64,000 bases of DNA from Rhizobium oryziradicis (GCF_001939045.1 NZ_MKIM01000027.1:620001-684000); one strand, 5' to 3'; counted from the stretch's first letter, positions 1 to 9,443 are shown. Program-made: numbers and translations. The notes: generated from the sequence alone by a model not told the origin.

Positions 1-1
1 C

Positions 2-460
2 GAGTTTCTCACTGCCGTGCTGCTCATTCCCTCGCTGGTATCGGTGTTGTGGATGACCGCCTTGGGCGGCACAGCCATCAGCCAGTTGGCCAATGAAGGC
101 TTGACCACCGTGAAAGACGCCGCTCTGGAGCTTCAGCTGTTTGAGATGCTGGCGCACCTGCCGTTAACGTCCATCACCTCGTTTATCGGCATTGTTCTGG
201 TGATTGTGTTTTTCGTTACCTCATCCGATTCCGGCTCGCTGGTGATTGATACAATCTCCGCCGGAGGCAAGGTGAATGCGCCAGTGCCACAAAGAGTGTT
301 CTGGGCCAGTTTTGAAGGTCTGGTGGCCATTGCGCTGCTGCTGGGCGGCGGGCTGGTTGCCTTGCAGGCCATGGCCGTGTCAACCGGCTTGCCATTTGCC
401 GTGGTGTTGCTCGGCGCAACCTATGCCTTGGTCAAAGGCTTGCTCACGGAGCCCAAGTGA
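2..460 (+). CDS. BCCT-family transporter, C-terminal part
   Basis: This is the tail of a betaine/carnitine/choline-type (BCCT) transporter; the gene enters from outside the window and is open from base 2. About 152 residues are visible. They include an amphipathic segment followed by hydrophobic stretches, the FFVTSSDSGSLVIDT signature of the late BCCT helices, and two more membrane segments before the stop. The SSDSGS motif is typical of the family and makes it likely. The substrate (glycine betaine, choline or another compatible solute) cannot be told from the fragment. A strong bidirectional terminator follows at 489-517. Confidence 0.8.
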   Translation, partial: EFLTAVLLIPSLVSVLWMTALGGTAISQLANEGLTTVKDAALELQLFEMLAHLPLTSITSFIGIVLVIVFFVTSSDSGSLVIDTISAGGKVNAPVPQRVFWASFEGLVAIALLLGGGLVALQAMAVSTGLPFAVVLLGATYALVKGLLTEPK

Positions 461-488
461 GAGCAACCTTGAGGACTGACGGAAATGG

Positions 489-517
489 AAAAGGGGTGGT
501 CTATGACCACCCCTTTT
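489..517. terminator. Bidirectional rho-independent terminator
   Basis: A perfect 13-bp inverted repeat (arm AAAAGGGGTGGTC) surrounds a 3-base loop. The A-rich and T-rich arm ends supply a U-tract in both directions. It lies between the convergent BCCT transporter and DEAD-box helicase genes and can stop both. Confidence 0.9.
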
Positions 518-533
518 CACGTCGCTGTATTTA

Positions 534-2534
534 TCAGCCCTTGGGCTTGAAGCTCTTTTTCTTGGCTCCGCTTGCCGGGCCATCAAACTTGCCCTTTGGC
601 TTACCAGCATAGGCTGGCTTGTCACCCTTGCCTGCGAAGGCGGGCTTTGCGGGCTTGTCCCAGCTGCGACCCTCGCCAGCGACATAAGGCTTTTTCTTCG
701 GCTTGGCTTCGCCCCACACATCGGCATCGACCTTGGCCAGCTCGTCCTTGTAGACGCGGCGTTCAGACGATTCAGCCTTTTTGGCGTAGGGCTTCTTTTC
801 ACCGTAAGGCTTGGCATCGCCGCGCGGCTTGCGATCGGCAAAATCCGAATCGTCGCGCGGTGGGCGGGCGGTGCGTTCCTTTGGCGGCGCATTGAAATCA
901 GGCATGCCGGGCAATTGCTTGACTGTAATGCCACGCTCCAGCGATTTGTTGGGGCCAAGGGCTGTCAGGAACTTATCCAGATGGGCCTGGGAGATTTCCA
1001 CAAAGGTCTCTTCCGGCTGCATCTTGATAGCACCAATTTCGTTCTTGGTGATATTGCCGTTGCGGCACAGCATCGGGATCAGCCAACGCGGTTCAGCGCT
1101 CTGGCGACGACCGATGGATAGCGAAAACCAGACGCTTGGGCCAAACTCGCTGCGCGGACGCGAAGGCGTGTTGGGCTCATAGGTGTCGCCTTCTCGGCGC
1201 TCGCGGGCGGGTGTCACCTTGACTTCCATCAGGTCTTCCGGTGCCGAGCGCGTGCTGCGGTAGCCACGCAGGAAAGCAGCGGCAACCTTTTCAGCGCCGT
1301 GAGCTTCCAAAAGGCGGGCAACCGTTGCGGCTTCGTCCTCGGTGATCTTTTCCTGGAAGACGGGATCTGCCATCAGGCGTTCGTCGTCGCGGGCCAGAAC
1401 TTCGTCGGCCGATGGCGGAGCAACCCAGGCCGGCTGCACATTGGCACCACCCAGAATGCGCTCTGCCTTGCGGCGCTGGCTCATCGGCACAACCAGAGCC
1501 GAGACGCCCTTGTTACCGGCGCGGCCAGTACGGCCAGAGCGGTGCAAAAGGGTTTCAGAATTGGTAGGGAGATCGGCGTGGATCACCAGCTCAAGGCCGG
1601 GAAGGTCGATACCGCGGGCGGCAACGTCGGTGGCAACACACACACGGGCGCGGCCATCACGCATGGCTTGCAGGGCGTGGGTACGCTCATTTTGCGACAG
1701 TTCACCAGACAGAGCCACAACCGAGAAGCCGCGATTGTGCAGGCGGGCGGTCAGGTGATTGACGTTGGCGCGGGTGGAGCAAAACACAATCGCATTGCGG
1801 GCTTCATAGAAGCGCAGCGCGTTGATAATCGCATTTTCCTTGTCGGCCGGGGCCGTCAGCATGGCGCGATATTCAATATCGACGTGCTGCTTGCGTTCCG
1901 ACACAGTCTCTATGCGCTTGGCATTGCGCTGATAGCTCTTGGCGAGATCGGCAATCGAGCGCGGCACAGTGGCCGAGAACATCAATGTGCGGCGTTCATC
2001 CGGCGAGGCTTCGAGAATGAACTCGAGATCTTCGCGAAAGCCGAGGTCCAGCATTTCGTCGGCTTCGTCCATTACCACAGCCTGAAGGCCGGAGAGGTCG
2101 AGGGCGCGGCGAGTGATGTGGTCACGCAGACGGCCCGGTGTGCCAACAACAATATGCGCACCACGCTCCAGCGCGCGGCGCTCGTTGCGAATGTCCATGC
2201 CGCCAACGCAGGTCGCGAAAACTGCGCCGGTGTTCTCATAGAGCCATTCCAGCTCGCGCTGAACCTGCAAGGCCAGTTCGCGGGTGGGGGCAATGCAAAG
2301 CGCTACGGGCTGGGTGGTGGCGCGGCCGAAGCGGTTTTCGCCGCCAAGCAATGTCGGAGCCAGCGCCAGACCAAAGGCAACGGTTTTACCAGAGCCTGTC
2401 TGAGCCGAAACCAGCGCATCCCGGCCTTCGAGATCTTCATCGATCATCGCTTGTTGCACGGGGGTGAGGGTGGCGTAACCACGTTTGCGCAAGGCCTCGG
2501 CAATCGCCGGGACGATGCCGTCATAAATAGTCAT
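534..2534 (-). CDS. DEAD-box RNA helicase (DeaD/DbpA type)
   Basis: This is an ATP-dependent RNA helicase of about 666 aa for ribosome assembly or mRNA turnover. The helicase core shows a Q motif (TPVQQAMI), Walker A (AQTGSGKT), the DEAD box (VMDEADEM), the SAT motif (MFSAT) and motif VI (HRSGRTGRAG). A DbpA-like RNA-binding domain follows, containing GAIKMQPEETFVEI, and then a long basic, low-complexity Lys/Gly/Pro tail. The ATG at 2534 is preferred (MTIYDGIVPAI, with GAGAG upstream). In-frame ATG 2561 and TTG 2576 would add 9 or 14 residues. The domain order fits DeaD/CsdA homologues of Rhizobiales. Confidence 0.9.
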   Translation of the reverse strand: MTIYDGIVPAIAEALRKRGYATLTPVQQAMIDEDLEGRDALVSAQTGSGKTVAFGLALAPTLLGGENRFGRATTQPVALCIAPTRELALQVQRELEWLYENTGAVFATCVGGMDIRNERRALERGAHIVVGTPGRLRDHITRRALDLSGLQAVVMDEADEMLDLGFREDLEFILEASPDERRTLMFSATVPRSIADLAKSYQRNAKRIETVSERKQHVDIEYRAMLTAPADKENAIINALRFYEARNAIVFCSTRANVNHLTARLHNRGFSVVALSGELSQNERTHALQAMRDGRARVCVATDVAARGIDLPGLELVIHADLPTNSETLLHRSGRTGRAGNKGVSALVVPMSQRRKAERILGGANVQPAWVAPPSADEVLARDDERLMADPVFQEKITEDEAATVARLLEAHGAEKVAAAFLRGYRSTRSAPEDLMEVKVTPARERREGDTYEPNTPSRPRSEFGPSVWFSLSIGRRQSAEPRWLIPMLCRNGNITKNEIGAIKMQPEETFVEISQAHLDKFLTALGPNKSLERGITVKQLPGMPDFNAPPKERTARPPRDDSDFADRKPRGDAKPYGEKKPYAKKAESSERRVYKDELAKVDADVWGEAKPKKKPYVAGEGRSWDKPAKPAFAGKGDKPAYAGKPKGKFDGPASGAKKKSFKPKG

Positions 2535-2731
2535 GGGGTCATCTCTCGAAATGTCTGTCATAAGGTCATGCGCCAAGCAGCTATCTCAGGACAGACACGA
2601 AGGCACGACGCCCGCCGATTGCGGGTATGGTTGCGCTGTTCCTAACCGGGAAAGCTTCGAAAGTACAGAGGGGGGCTGTAAAAAGCCAACAAGATGGTGA
2701 AGAGGGGTGGCAAAACCCCTCTGTTTTTTGC

Positions 2732-3271
2732 TCACAAACGGATGCGGGCCATGGCATAGGCATCCACAAAGCAGCCATCCCGAAAAGCAAAAGCACGGTG
2801 CAGGCCTTCCTGACGGAAGCCAAAACTTTCATAAAGCGCGATGGCACCCGTGTTGTCGGTATAAACGGTCAGTTCCAGCCGTTTGATGTTGAGCCAGTCA
2901 TCGGCAATGGCGACCAATTCGCCCAGCAGGGCGCGGCCAATGCCACGGCGCTGGTAATCATCGTGCACTCCCATGCCGATGCTGGCCGCGTGGCTGCGGC
3001 GGCCCGCCAATTGGGTCATGCCCGCATTGCCAACAATTTTGCCGTTTAAGACAGCAACCAGTGATGTGACGTTGGGTTGAAGGCTCTCGATATATTTGCG
3101 GGCACCTTGAACTGTTGGATAGGGTGGGCGAAGCGTGCCGAACCGATATCCGGGCAGGCTCTGCATGGCTATCAGCGCCTCGGTATCCTCTGGGCCTATT
3201 GTGCGAATTATCAACCCTTCTGGCCATCTGGCATTTGCGGCCACTGGAATAACGGGTGGGGTATCTTTCAT
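2732..3271 (-). CDS. GNAT-family N-acetyltransferase
   Basis: This is a GCN5-related acetyltransferase of about 179 aa. The acetyl-CoA loop reads RRGIGRALLGELVAIAD (the R/Q-x-x-G-x-G/A motif A), preceded by the strand AASIGMGVHDDY and followed by LELTVYTDNTGAIALYESFGF, typical of RimI/L-amino-acid acetyltransferase-like members. The substrate is unknown. The ATG at 3271 is chosen because GAGAG lies about 8 bases upstream; an in-frame TTG at 3313 has no clear site. About 280 bases upstream of it hold no gene that can be supported. Confidence 0.8.
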   Translation of the reverse strand: MKDTPPVIPVAANARWPEGLIIRTIGPEDTEALIAMQSLPGYRFGTLRPPYPTVQGARKYIESLQPNVTSLVAVLNGKIVGNAGMTQLAGRRSHAASIGMGVHDDYQRRGIGRALLGELVAIADDWLNIKRLELTVYTDNTGAIALYESFGFRQEGLHRAFAFRDGCFVDAYAMARIRL

Positions 3272-3549
3272 ATCTGCTCTCTCATTTGGCGAAGGAGCAG
3301 GGATATTGTTCAACCCTGCTCGTGATCGCAGGGTTGGCGGGGAATGATCGTCGTTACGTGATCGTCGCGCGACAGCATCCCCACGTTCCCTGTGGAACGT
3401 TGGTGAGAAGGGTCATCACGTGGGTCGAACGAAGTGCGATCATGTATTGAGTTTTGCCGGGTTTGAAATGATTGTCAACGCGGCCCGTTTAGAAGCTTGT
3501 CTTTGAACGTTGTCTTGCGCCGAGTCATTTTGCGTCTTATGCGATCTTC

Positions 3550-4179
3550 ATGACATCACCATCACGATCTAGCGGTAAAACCATTGCCATCGATTTTGAA
3601 ACCGCCAATGAGGGGCGCGATAGCGCCTGCTCGGTTGGATTGGCGTGGATTGAGGATGGGGCCGTGGTGCGGGTGGAGGAGCGGTTGATTCGCCCACGCA
3701 GCATGCGGTTTTCATCCTTCAACATCGCCATTCACGGCATTCGGCCCGAGCATGTGGAAGACGCGCCGGAATTTCCCGAAGTGATGGATGAATTTGCCGA
3801 TGATTTTGCCGGTGCAATGATGATTGCCCACAATGCCGCCTTTGATTTTTCGGTCTGGCGTGGCGCGCTGGATAGCTATCGGCTGTCCTATCCGAGTTTT
3901 GACTATGTGTGCAGTGTGAAGCTTGCGCAAAAAATCTGGCCGCAACTGCCATCCCATAAGCTGAATGTGCTGGCGGGCCATCTGGATCTGTCGTTTCGCC
4001 ACCACAATGCCGCTGAAGATGCCAGCATCTGCGCACAAGCCGTGGTGGCGATGATGGATCGCAGAGGTGCTGCTGATGTGATCGAACTGGCGGGCATGGT
4101 TGGCCTGTCGGTGGGCAAGTTGTTTCCCGGTGGTTATCAGGCCTGTTCTGTGCGCAAACCGGTGCGAGCCTCACGCTGA
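3550..4179 (+). CDS. DnaQ-type 3'-5' exonuclease
   Basis: This is a 209-aa exonuclease of the DEDD superfamily. All three motifs are visible: Exo I AIDFETAN, Exo II MIAHNAAFDFSVW, and Exo III HNAAEDASICAQ (the DEDDh form, His five residues before the last Asp). No polymerase or UvrC-like domain is attached, so this is a free-standing enzyme, possibly for DNA repair or RNA trimming. It is the family often annotated as the DNA polymerase III epsilon subunit-like exonuclease. It is monocistronic by spacing, with creA 67 bases downstream. Confidence 0.85.
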   Translation: MTSPSRSSGKTIAIDFETANEGRDSACSVGLAWIEDGAVVRVEERLIRPRSMRFSSFNIAIHGIRPEHVEDAPEFPEVMDEFADDFAGAMMIAHNAAFDFSVWRGALDSYRLSYPSFDYVCSVKLAQKIWPQLPSHKLNVLAGHLDLSFRHHNAAEDASICAQAVVAMMDRRGAADVIELAGMVGLSVGKLFPGGYQACSVRKPVRASR

Positions 4180-4246
4180 TCAGGCTCTACTCTTGTAACG
4201 GTGTCGTGAAGCCATATCTCTTCTTCAGATGCATTTGGAGATTGAT

Positions 4247-4738
4247 ATGTCGAGCTTTGTGAAAACCCTGACCATGGCCGCTGCCGCAATATCGGTGTCC
4301 AGTGGATTGGCCTTTGCAGATGTTATTGGTAAAGTTGGTGTAGACTGGACCGGCAATGACATTGTGGTTGAGGCCATTGCCGATCCGCAAGTCAAAGGGG
4401 TGACCTGCCACGTCACTTATTTCGACCGCTCTCTGATTGATCGATTGCACAAGGGAAACTGGTTTGAAGACCCCTCAAACGGTGCCATTGCCTGCCGCCA
4501 GACAGGACCGATCGAGATTGGTGACATCAATCTGTCCAAGTCTGGCGAAGAAGTGTTTCGTCAGGGACGTTCGCTGATCTGGAAAGCACTGGTGGTGAAT
4601 CGAATTTACGATAAGGCCAATGACACGCTGGTCTATCTGATCCATTCCCGACAAGTTGTGGATGGTTCGGCCAAGATGGGAATTTCCACGGTGCCGCTGT
4701 TCAACCAGAACGCGGTCTGGAAGAATGGTAAGCCGTAA
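4247..4738 (+). CDS. creA: CreA family periplasmic protein
   Basis: This 163-aa secreted protein matches CreA by eye: after a signal peptide ending near AFADV come VKGVTCHVTYFDRS, AIACRQTGPIEIGDIN, a charged SGEEVF..SLIWKALVVNRIYD segment and SAKMGISTVPLF, in the same order as the E. coli protein. The function of CreA is not settled. The ATG at 4247 has GGAG six bases upstream and gives a clean signal peptide. An earlier in-frame ATG at 4229 is less likely. Confidence 0.85.
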   Translation: MSSFVKTLTMAAAAISVSSGLAFADVIGKVGVDWTGNDIVVEAIADPQVKGVTCHVTYFDRSLIDRLHKGNWFEDPSNGAIACRQTGPIEIGDINLSKSGEEVFRQGRSLIWKALVVNRIYDKANDTLVYLIHSRQVVDGSAKMGISTVPLFNQNAVWKNGKP

Positions 4739-5187
4739 ATGCGCGATTATTAACCCAAAAAAGGTCATTTCATCCCGCATCATTCTGGCCATTCATGAGA
4801 ATTGAGGGGTTTATCCTTGGCGCGTGATAGTGCAAATTAACGCTGCGTGGGGGCTGGGTTAAGAGCTTCACCACTGAGCGTCTGCGCATGTCAAACGACT
4901 GGGCTAGGTTGTCGTCTCTGGTGCATTGCGTCCTTGGCTGGAATTGTTTGGGGAAAATATGCAGCGGATTTAAAAGCTTACAACCTCTTTTGTGCGATCT
5001 ATGCCGCATAGAATGTTGGATGCTTTTAAGGCGAACATGAGCGCAGGATACGAATGCTCTAGCGGTTTTGGCTGGTTTTGAGGCTGCCGCTTTTGCACAA
5101 AGACCTTTACCTGTGGGTCACGAAGACCATCCTTAAGCCACCGGGGTGGTCCTCATTGCGCAAGCATTCATTGGCGTGTCGAAAAAC
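4739..5187. other. Intergenic region without a supported gene
   Basis: About 450 bases between creA and the terminator of the next gene. Frames here are short and look like noise. No tRNA-like fold or known element was recognised. Confidence 0.5.
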
Positions 5188-5228
5188 AAGGCCTGCCTGT
5201 TTTATAAAAAGCAGGCAGGCCTTTTTTG
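5188..5228. terminator. Rho-independent terminator
   Basis: A 12-bp inverted repeat (arm AAGGCCTGCCTG) with a 12-base A/T loop is followed by six T on the plus strand, with A-rich sequence on the other side. It ends the minus-strand gene whose stop is at 5240 and may also work in the plus direction. Confidence 0.85.
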
Positions 5229-5239
5229 ATCTTCGGAAC

Positions 5240-5581
5240 TTACTTTATGTAAACGATTTTTCCGCCGTTGAGCGCGGTTTGTACCCACAGAATGTTATGG
5301 AGGCGAATGCCGCGCTTTTGCATGGCCTCCTGCAGGGCAGGGCTGCTTCTCACTTCAGCTTGTGCGGCTTGAACGCGATCTCTTGATGGGTACATTGCCG
5401 TGAGCGGCAGGTCTTTTTCGCGCCCATACATGTGGTTCGTCACATTCACCACGGAAACGTTATCGTTGTAGATCGTACCAAACAGGATTTTGGAAATCTC
5501 GCTTTGCGCGGCATTGGCCGGAAGCACTATTGTGCCAGCCAGAAAAGCGGCTGCAAGCGTGGATGTGATCAGGGTTTTCAT
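5240..5581 (-). CDS. Small secreted protein of unknown function
   Basis: This 113-aa protein has a clear Sec signal peptide (MKTLITSTLAAAFLAGTIVLPANAA). The mature part has no motif I recognise. It reads as a soluble periplasmic domain with PSRDRVQAAQAEVRSSPALQEAM, an amphipathic helix, and ends in VIYIK-like residues. The ATG at 5581 has GGAG eight bases upstream; the open frame extends further but without a better site. It is monocistronic, with its own terminator at 5188-5228. Confidence 0.6.
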   Translation of the reverse strand: MKTLITSTLAAAFLAGTIVLPANAAQSEISKILFGTIYNDNVSVVNVTNHMYGREKDLPLTAMYPSRDRVQAAQAEVRSSPALQEAMQKRGIRLHNILWVQTALNGGKIVYIK

Positions 5582-5927
5582 GGTTGGTCTCCATTCTCCG
5601 TAAAGGCGCAATTGCAAAGAGGCTCAATGCGGATGTCTCTCTGATGATTATGTAAGAGCCCTTTGGTCGAATTTCACGGGTGCGGATGAAAAAAACGCAT
5701 CGTGAGAAATCGGATTATCACCTGCGTCACTCGGAGAACTGCGGATAAAATTATGCAGCGGCTTGAATATTTTGAAGCGTCTTTTTTGCGTTTTAGCAAG
5801 CGCCCAAGTTAGCAAACGCCCAAGCGTACTTTAAATGCGAAAACCACCGGTTCGGTGCCATCACGTCCGAACCAGTGGATAGGGTATCGCAATTCACCAT
5901 GCTCTTTCGTGCATAGTGAAGATGGTA

Positions 5928-6395
5928 TCAGGCGGCGTTTGCCAGCAACTCGTCGGCAATCACCGTGTCGAGGTTGAGGAAGCAGACCATGGATTTTTCG
6001 AGCGCCACGATGCCGCGGCAGAAGGCGCGCTGCATTTCAGGAATGATTTCCGGTGCTGGCTGCAAGTCTTCGCCGCGAATGGTCATCATGTCGGACACCT
6101 GCTCAACCAGAAGACCAACCAGTTTGCCGCCAATGTCGGTGACGATAATGGCAGAGCGCTCCGATGGCTCGGTCATGCTCATGCCGAGGCGGCAGGCCAT
6201 GTCGATAACCGGAATAACGGCACCACGCAGGTTGATCAGACCCAGCACATAAGGGGGGGTATGAGGCATTGGCGTCACCGGTGCCCAACCACGAATTTCG
6301 CGGATGGCCATGATGTCGATACAAAACTCTTGCTCGCCCAAATGGAACGATACAATTTCGAGATAGGCCCCAGACTGTTTGATGGCATTAGACAT
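5928..6395 (-). CDS. cheW: CheW-like chemotaxis coupling protein
   Basis: This 155-aa single CheW domain links chemoreceptors to the CheA kinase. Visible signatures are EIVSFHLGEQEFCIDIMAIREI at the N-terminus, YVLGLINLRGAVIPVIDMACRLGM in the middle and IVTDIGGKLVGLLVEQVSDM after it. The ATG at 6395 lies two bases after the stop of the chemoreceptor gene, so the two are cotranscribed and probably translationally coupled. No cheA, cheR or cheB is in the window, so this is an orphan receptor-adaptor pair that would feed a chemotaxis array encoded elsewhere. Confidence 0.9.
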   Translation of the reverse strand: MSNAIKQSGAYLEIVSFHLGEQEFCIDIMAIREIRGWAPVTPMPHTPPYVLGLINLRGAVIPVIDMACRLGMSMTEPSERSAIIVTDIGGKLVGLLVEQVSDMMTIRGEDLQPAPEIIPEMQRAFCRGIVALEKSMVCFLNLDTVIADELLANAA

Positions 6396-6397
6396 GG

Positions 6398-8386
6398 TTA
6401 GAACTCTTCCCACTGATCGGTTGCTGTCGCGGTTGCCGCTGCCTGTGCTCGGGCTGGCGGCGCATTGCTACTCTTACTGAATGCACCCGCAACCTTGCCC
6501 ATAAGTTGCCTTGCAGGCGACGGTGTTGGTGCCGATGTCGATTTTGCCGGCATCGGTGTGTTGACTGGGCCTCGCAGCTGCGCACCTTGAACCTTGAACT
6601 GGCTCACCAGCCGTCCCAGATTTTCAGCGTCGCTGGCAAGCGTGTGGCTCGCGGCGTTGGTTTGTTCTACCATGGCCGCATTTTGTTGCGTCACGTGGTC
6701 CATTTGTCCAACGGCGGAGTTTATCTCGCTCAGTCCAATTGATTGTTCGCGCGCCGAGGTTACGATCGACTTAACATGCCCGTTAATTTTGAGAACATCT
6801 TCACCTATTTTGTGCAAAGCCTCGCCTGTGGCCGTCACAAGCTCCACACCGGTGCGTACTTCATCGTTGGATTTACCCACCAGCGACTTGATGGTTTGGG
6901 CCGCCGTGGCGGCGCGACCGGCAAGGGCGCGCACTTCCTGGGCGACAACCGCGAAGCCTTTGCCAGCTTCGCCAGCACGGGCTGCCTCAACACCGGCATT
7001 CAGTGCCAGCAAATTGGTCTGGAAAGCGATTTCCTCAACCACATTGATGATTTTGCCAATTTCGGCGGTGGCGTCTTCAATCCGCTCCATGGCGGCCATG
7101 GCATCTGCCACAACAGCGACCGAGCGCTCGGCGAATGAATTGGTGTTGGCAACCATATTGCCGGCATCTTCAGCCCGCTGGGTGCTGGTGCGCACGGTTT
7201 CGGTGATTTCGGCAAGGGCTGCGGATGTTTCTTCCAGCGAGGCGGCTTGCTGCTCGGTGCGCTTGGCCAGATCATCGGCGGCAGAGCGCATCTGGTTGGC
7301 GTTGGCCTGAATGGAGCTGGAATTAACCGAGATCTCTTCCATGACATTGTAAAGGCGCGCGGCGACCTGATTGAAATCGATTCGCAAGCGGTCGATTTCC
7401 TGCGGGAATTCCTGATCAATGACGGCGCGCAAATTGCCTTCCGCGAGTTGATTAAGCCCCTTGCCAAGCGCATCAACGGCAGCGTTAAGACGGTCACGCT
7501 CTTTGGCTGCGGCACTCGCGCGCTCATGCAGTTGGGTTTCGTTGGCCTTGCGGGCTTCTTCGCTTTCCACTTCAAGCGCCAGCTTTTCCATCGCTGATTT
7601 GCGAAACACCTCGGCTGCGCGAGCAATTTCACCAATTTCGTCGGAGCGGTTCAGGTTTTCGATTTGGGCGTTATAATTTCCGCTGACAATTTGCTGCAGG
7701 CTGGTGCTGACCCCACGGATGCCCGCGAGAATAAACCGGGTGTTGATAATCTGCAGGGCAAGAACCACCAGAAAGGCAACAAAGCCAATGGACAGCTGCA
7801 TGACAATGGAGCTGTGAGAGGCCATGGTTGCCTCGCTCACACGCTGTTCCACCAGTTTGTTTCCGGTCTGATAGAGTGTTGCCAGCATTTTGCCCAAATT
7901 CTCGCCGGCCTGGTCGATCACATCATCAATGCGTGCGTAGGCCGCTTCTTCCGCTCCCGATTCCACCAGTTTTTTCAACTCAACGCTGGTTTCCTGAATG
8001 AAGCTTTTGACGTCTGCGTCGTAGGTGGTCACCGCACTTTCCACCCCGAGATCCTTGGCGACTTCTTTAACAATCGCGGAGCCACTCAGAAGCGTCTTGC
8101 TGCCTCTGTCAAAAATTTCCTGGCGCTCGGCGTAAATTTTACGGTCGCCGCGGTCAATAATTGTATCCATGGCAGCCAAGGTGATTTCATCATTGGCACG
8201 CCGAAGATCGTTGATGGTCTCGACCTTGCCTTTGATGTCGATGGCGCGGATGAGAGAGGCGTCCAGCTGGGTACTTTTGTAATACCCCACGGCAAGCATG
8301 GCGACGATTGCGCACGCGGTTGCCACCCCCAATGTCATCAAGCGTTGACTGATGGAAAGTCCGCGCCCAGAACCTGTGTCGCTCAT
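6398..8386 (-). CDS. Methyl-accepting chemotaxis protein
   Basis: This is a 662-aa transmembrane chemoreceptor. The first membrane helix is at about residues 17-36. A helical periplasmic sensor of about 150 residues follows (four-helix-bundle type), then a second membrane helix near 190-213 and a HAMP domain. A second HAMP-like stretch (LAEGNLRAVIDQEF) precedes the signalling domain. The receptor tip reads EIAFQTNLLALNAGVEAARA and GKGFAVVAQEVRALAGRAA. The last five residues, QWEEF, fit the xWxxF pentapeptide that tethers CheR or CheB. The ATG at 8386 is preferred over the GTG at 8395. Confidence 0.93.
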   Translation of the reverse strand: MSDTGSGRGLSISQRLMTLGVATACAIVAMLAVGYYKSTQLDASLIRAIDIKGKVETINDLRRANDEITLAAMDTIIDRGDRKIYAERQEIFDRGSKTLLSGSAIVKEVAKDLGVESAVTTYDADVKSFIQETSVELKKLVESGAEEAAYARIDDVIDQAGENLGKMLATLYQTGNKLVEQRVSEATMASHSSIVMQLSIGFVAFLVVLALQIINTRFILAGIRGVSTSLQQIVSGNYNAQIENLNRSDEIGEIARAAEVFRKSAMEKLALEVESEEARKANETQLHERASAAAKERDRLNAAVDALGKGLNQLAEGNLRAVIDQEFPQEIDRLRIDFNQVAARLYNVMEEISVNSSSIQANANQMRSAADDLAKRTEQQAASLEETSAALAEITETVRTSTQRAEDAGNMVANTNSFAERSVAVVADAMAAMERIEDATAEIGKIINVVEEIAFQTNLLALNAGVEAARAGEAGKGFAVVAQEVRALAGRAATAAQTIKSLVGKSNDEVRTGVELVTATGEALHKIGEDVLKINGHVKSIVTSAREQSIGLSEINSAVGQMDHVTQQNAAMVEQTNAASHTLASDAENLGRLVSQFKVQGAQLRGPVNTPMPAKSTSAPTPSPARQLMGKVAGAFSKSSNAPPARAQAAATATATDQWEEF

Positions 8387-8728
8387 GAATGTCACCGCCC
8401 CGCTGGATAGGTCTCTCAGAAATTGCTGCGGGCTAGCCGCAATGAAATTTGCATGCGCCTTGCGAGATGTGGCACAGGTCTCACCATGCCATTGCCCGCA
8501 AGCTCAGATTTTACCGATAACAGTTAAGCTTCCGCTAATTTTGCAGAAGATTGTTTTTTATCTTTGGAGGTAGAGTGGAGCGCAATGTTTTAGAGAGCGG
8601 CAGCAACGTGTTGTTTTCGCCAGTATGGTGATAAAAGTTGCAGAGCATTGCCGAGTTGATTTGCATTTGAACAACCAAGCGGCGTATTCAGGATCGTGGC
8701 AGGTTTTGAAACAGGGCAGTGCGGTGGA

Positions 8729-9328
8729 ATGAAGAGATTACGGATTGCATTATGGGGACTGGCAGCAGTTTGCGCCGCATTTCTGGGCTATATGACATTT
8801 CAGATTTCCGGAGCAAAGCAGCAGCTTGTGGAGAGTGCGTTTGGCGCGCCGTTTCAGCTGGTTGACCAGCACGGCAAAGCCATTTCCGAGCAGGCCATGC
8901 GCGGCAAGCCGAGTGCGGTGTTTTTCGGCTTCACCCATTGCCCCGAAGTGTGCCCTACAACGCTTTTCGAGCTGGATGGCTGGCTGAAAAAAGTGGACCC
9001 GAAAGGCGATAAGCTCAACGCATTCTTCGTGACCGTTGATCCTGAGCGCGACACACCTGACATTATGAACCGCTACGTCTCCAACGTGTCAGACCGCATC
9101 ACCGGCATTGCCGGCGCGCCGGACAAGGTGATGGAGATGGTGAAGAGCTTTCGGGTCTATGCCAAGAAAGTGCCGGTCGATGACAAAAATCCGAACGGTG
9201 ACTATACGATGGATCACACCGCTTCGGTTTTTCTGCTCGACAGTGCTGGCCGCTTCAAGGGCACGATTGCCTATGGTGAAAACCCCGATGTGGCAGTCAA
9301 GAAGCTGGAAAATTTGAGCAAGGGCTGA
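8729..9328 (+). CDS. SCO1/SenC-type copper chaperone
   Basis: This 199-aa membrane-anchored thioredoxin-fold protein is involved in delivering copper to the CuA centre of cytochrome oxidase. An N-terminal membrane anchor (LWGLAAVCAAFLGYMTF) precedes the domain. The copper ligands are visible: C-P-E-V-C in FTHCPEVCPTTL, and the distal His in YTMDHTASVFL. VTVDPERDTP is also typical of the family. The start at 8729 is chosen because MKRLRIALWG gives a normal anchor; the frame is open 11 codons further upstream. Confidence 0.9.
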   Translation: MKRLRIALWGLAAVCAAFLGYMTFQISGAKQQLVESAFGAPFQLVDQHGKAISEQAMRGKPSAVFFGFTHCPEVCPTTLFELDGWLKKVDPKGDKLNAFFVTVDPERDTPDIMNRYVSNVSDRITGIAGAPDKVMEMVKSFRVYAKKVPVDDKNPNGDYTMDHTASVFLLDSAGRFKGTIAYGENPDVAVKKLENLSKG

Positions 9329-9390
9329 ATTTGTCCCTTGGTCGGGCTTTTTCTTGCAACCGGCGCTCAGGCATTGTACCGAAAAACAGC

Positions 9391-9443
9391 GCTGCATCAT
9401 TCTCTCCTGAAACGGACATCGGTTCAGGAGAGAATGATGCAGC
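9391..9443. repeat. Perfect 21-bp inverted repeat (terminator or palindromic element)
   Basis: The arms 9391-9411 and 9423-9443 are exact reverse complements (inner half TTCAGGAGAGAAT) around an 11-base loop. It sits between the Sco and prmA genes. There is no following T-run, so it is not a standard rho-independent terminator. A rho-assisted terminator, mRNA 3'-end stabiliser or REP-like element are the options. Confidence 0.7.

Noticed and set aside
1299..2645. A 448-codon open frame antisense to the DEAD-box helicase
   Set aside because: The helicase motifs are on the minus strand; the plus frame is a shadow.
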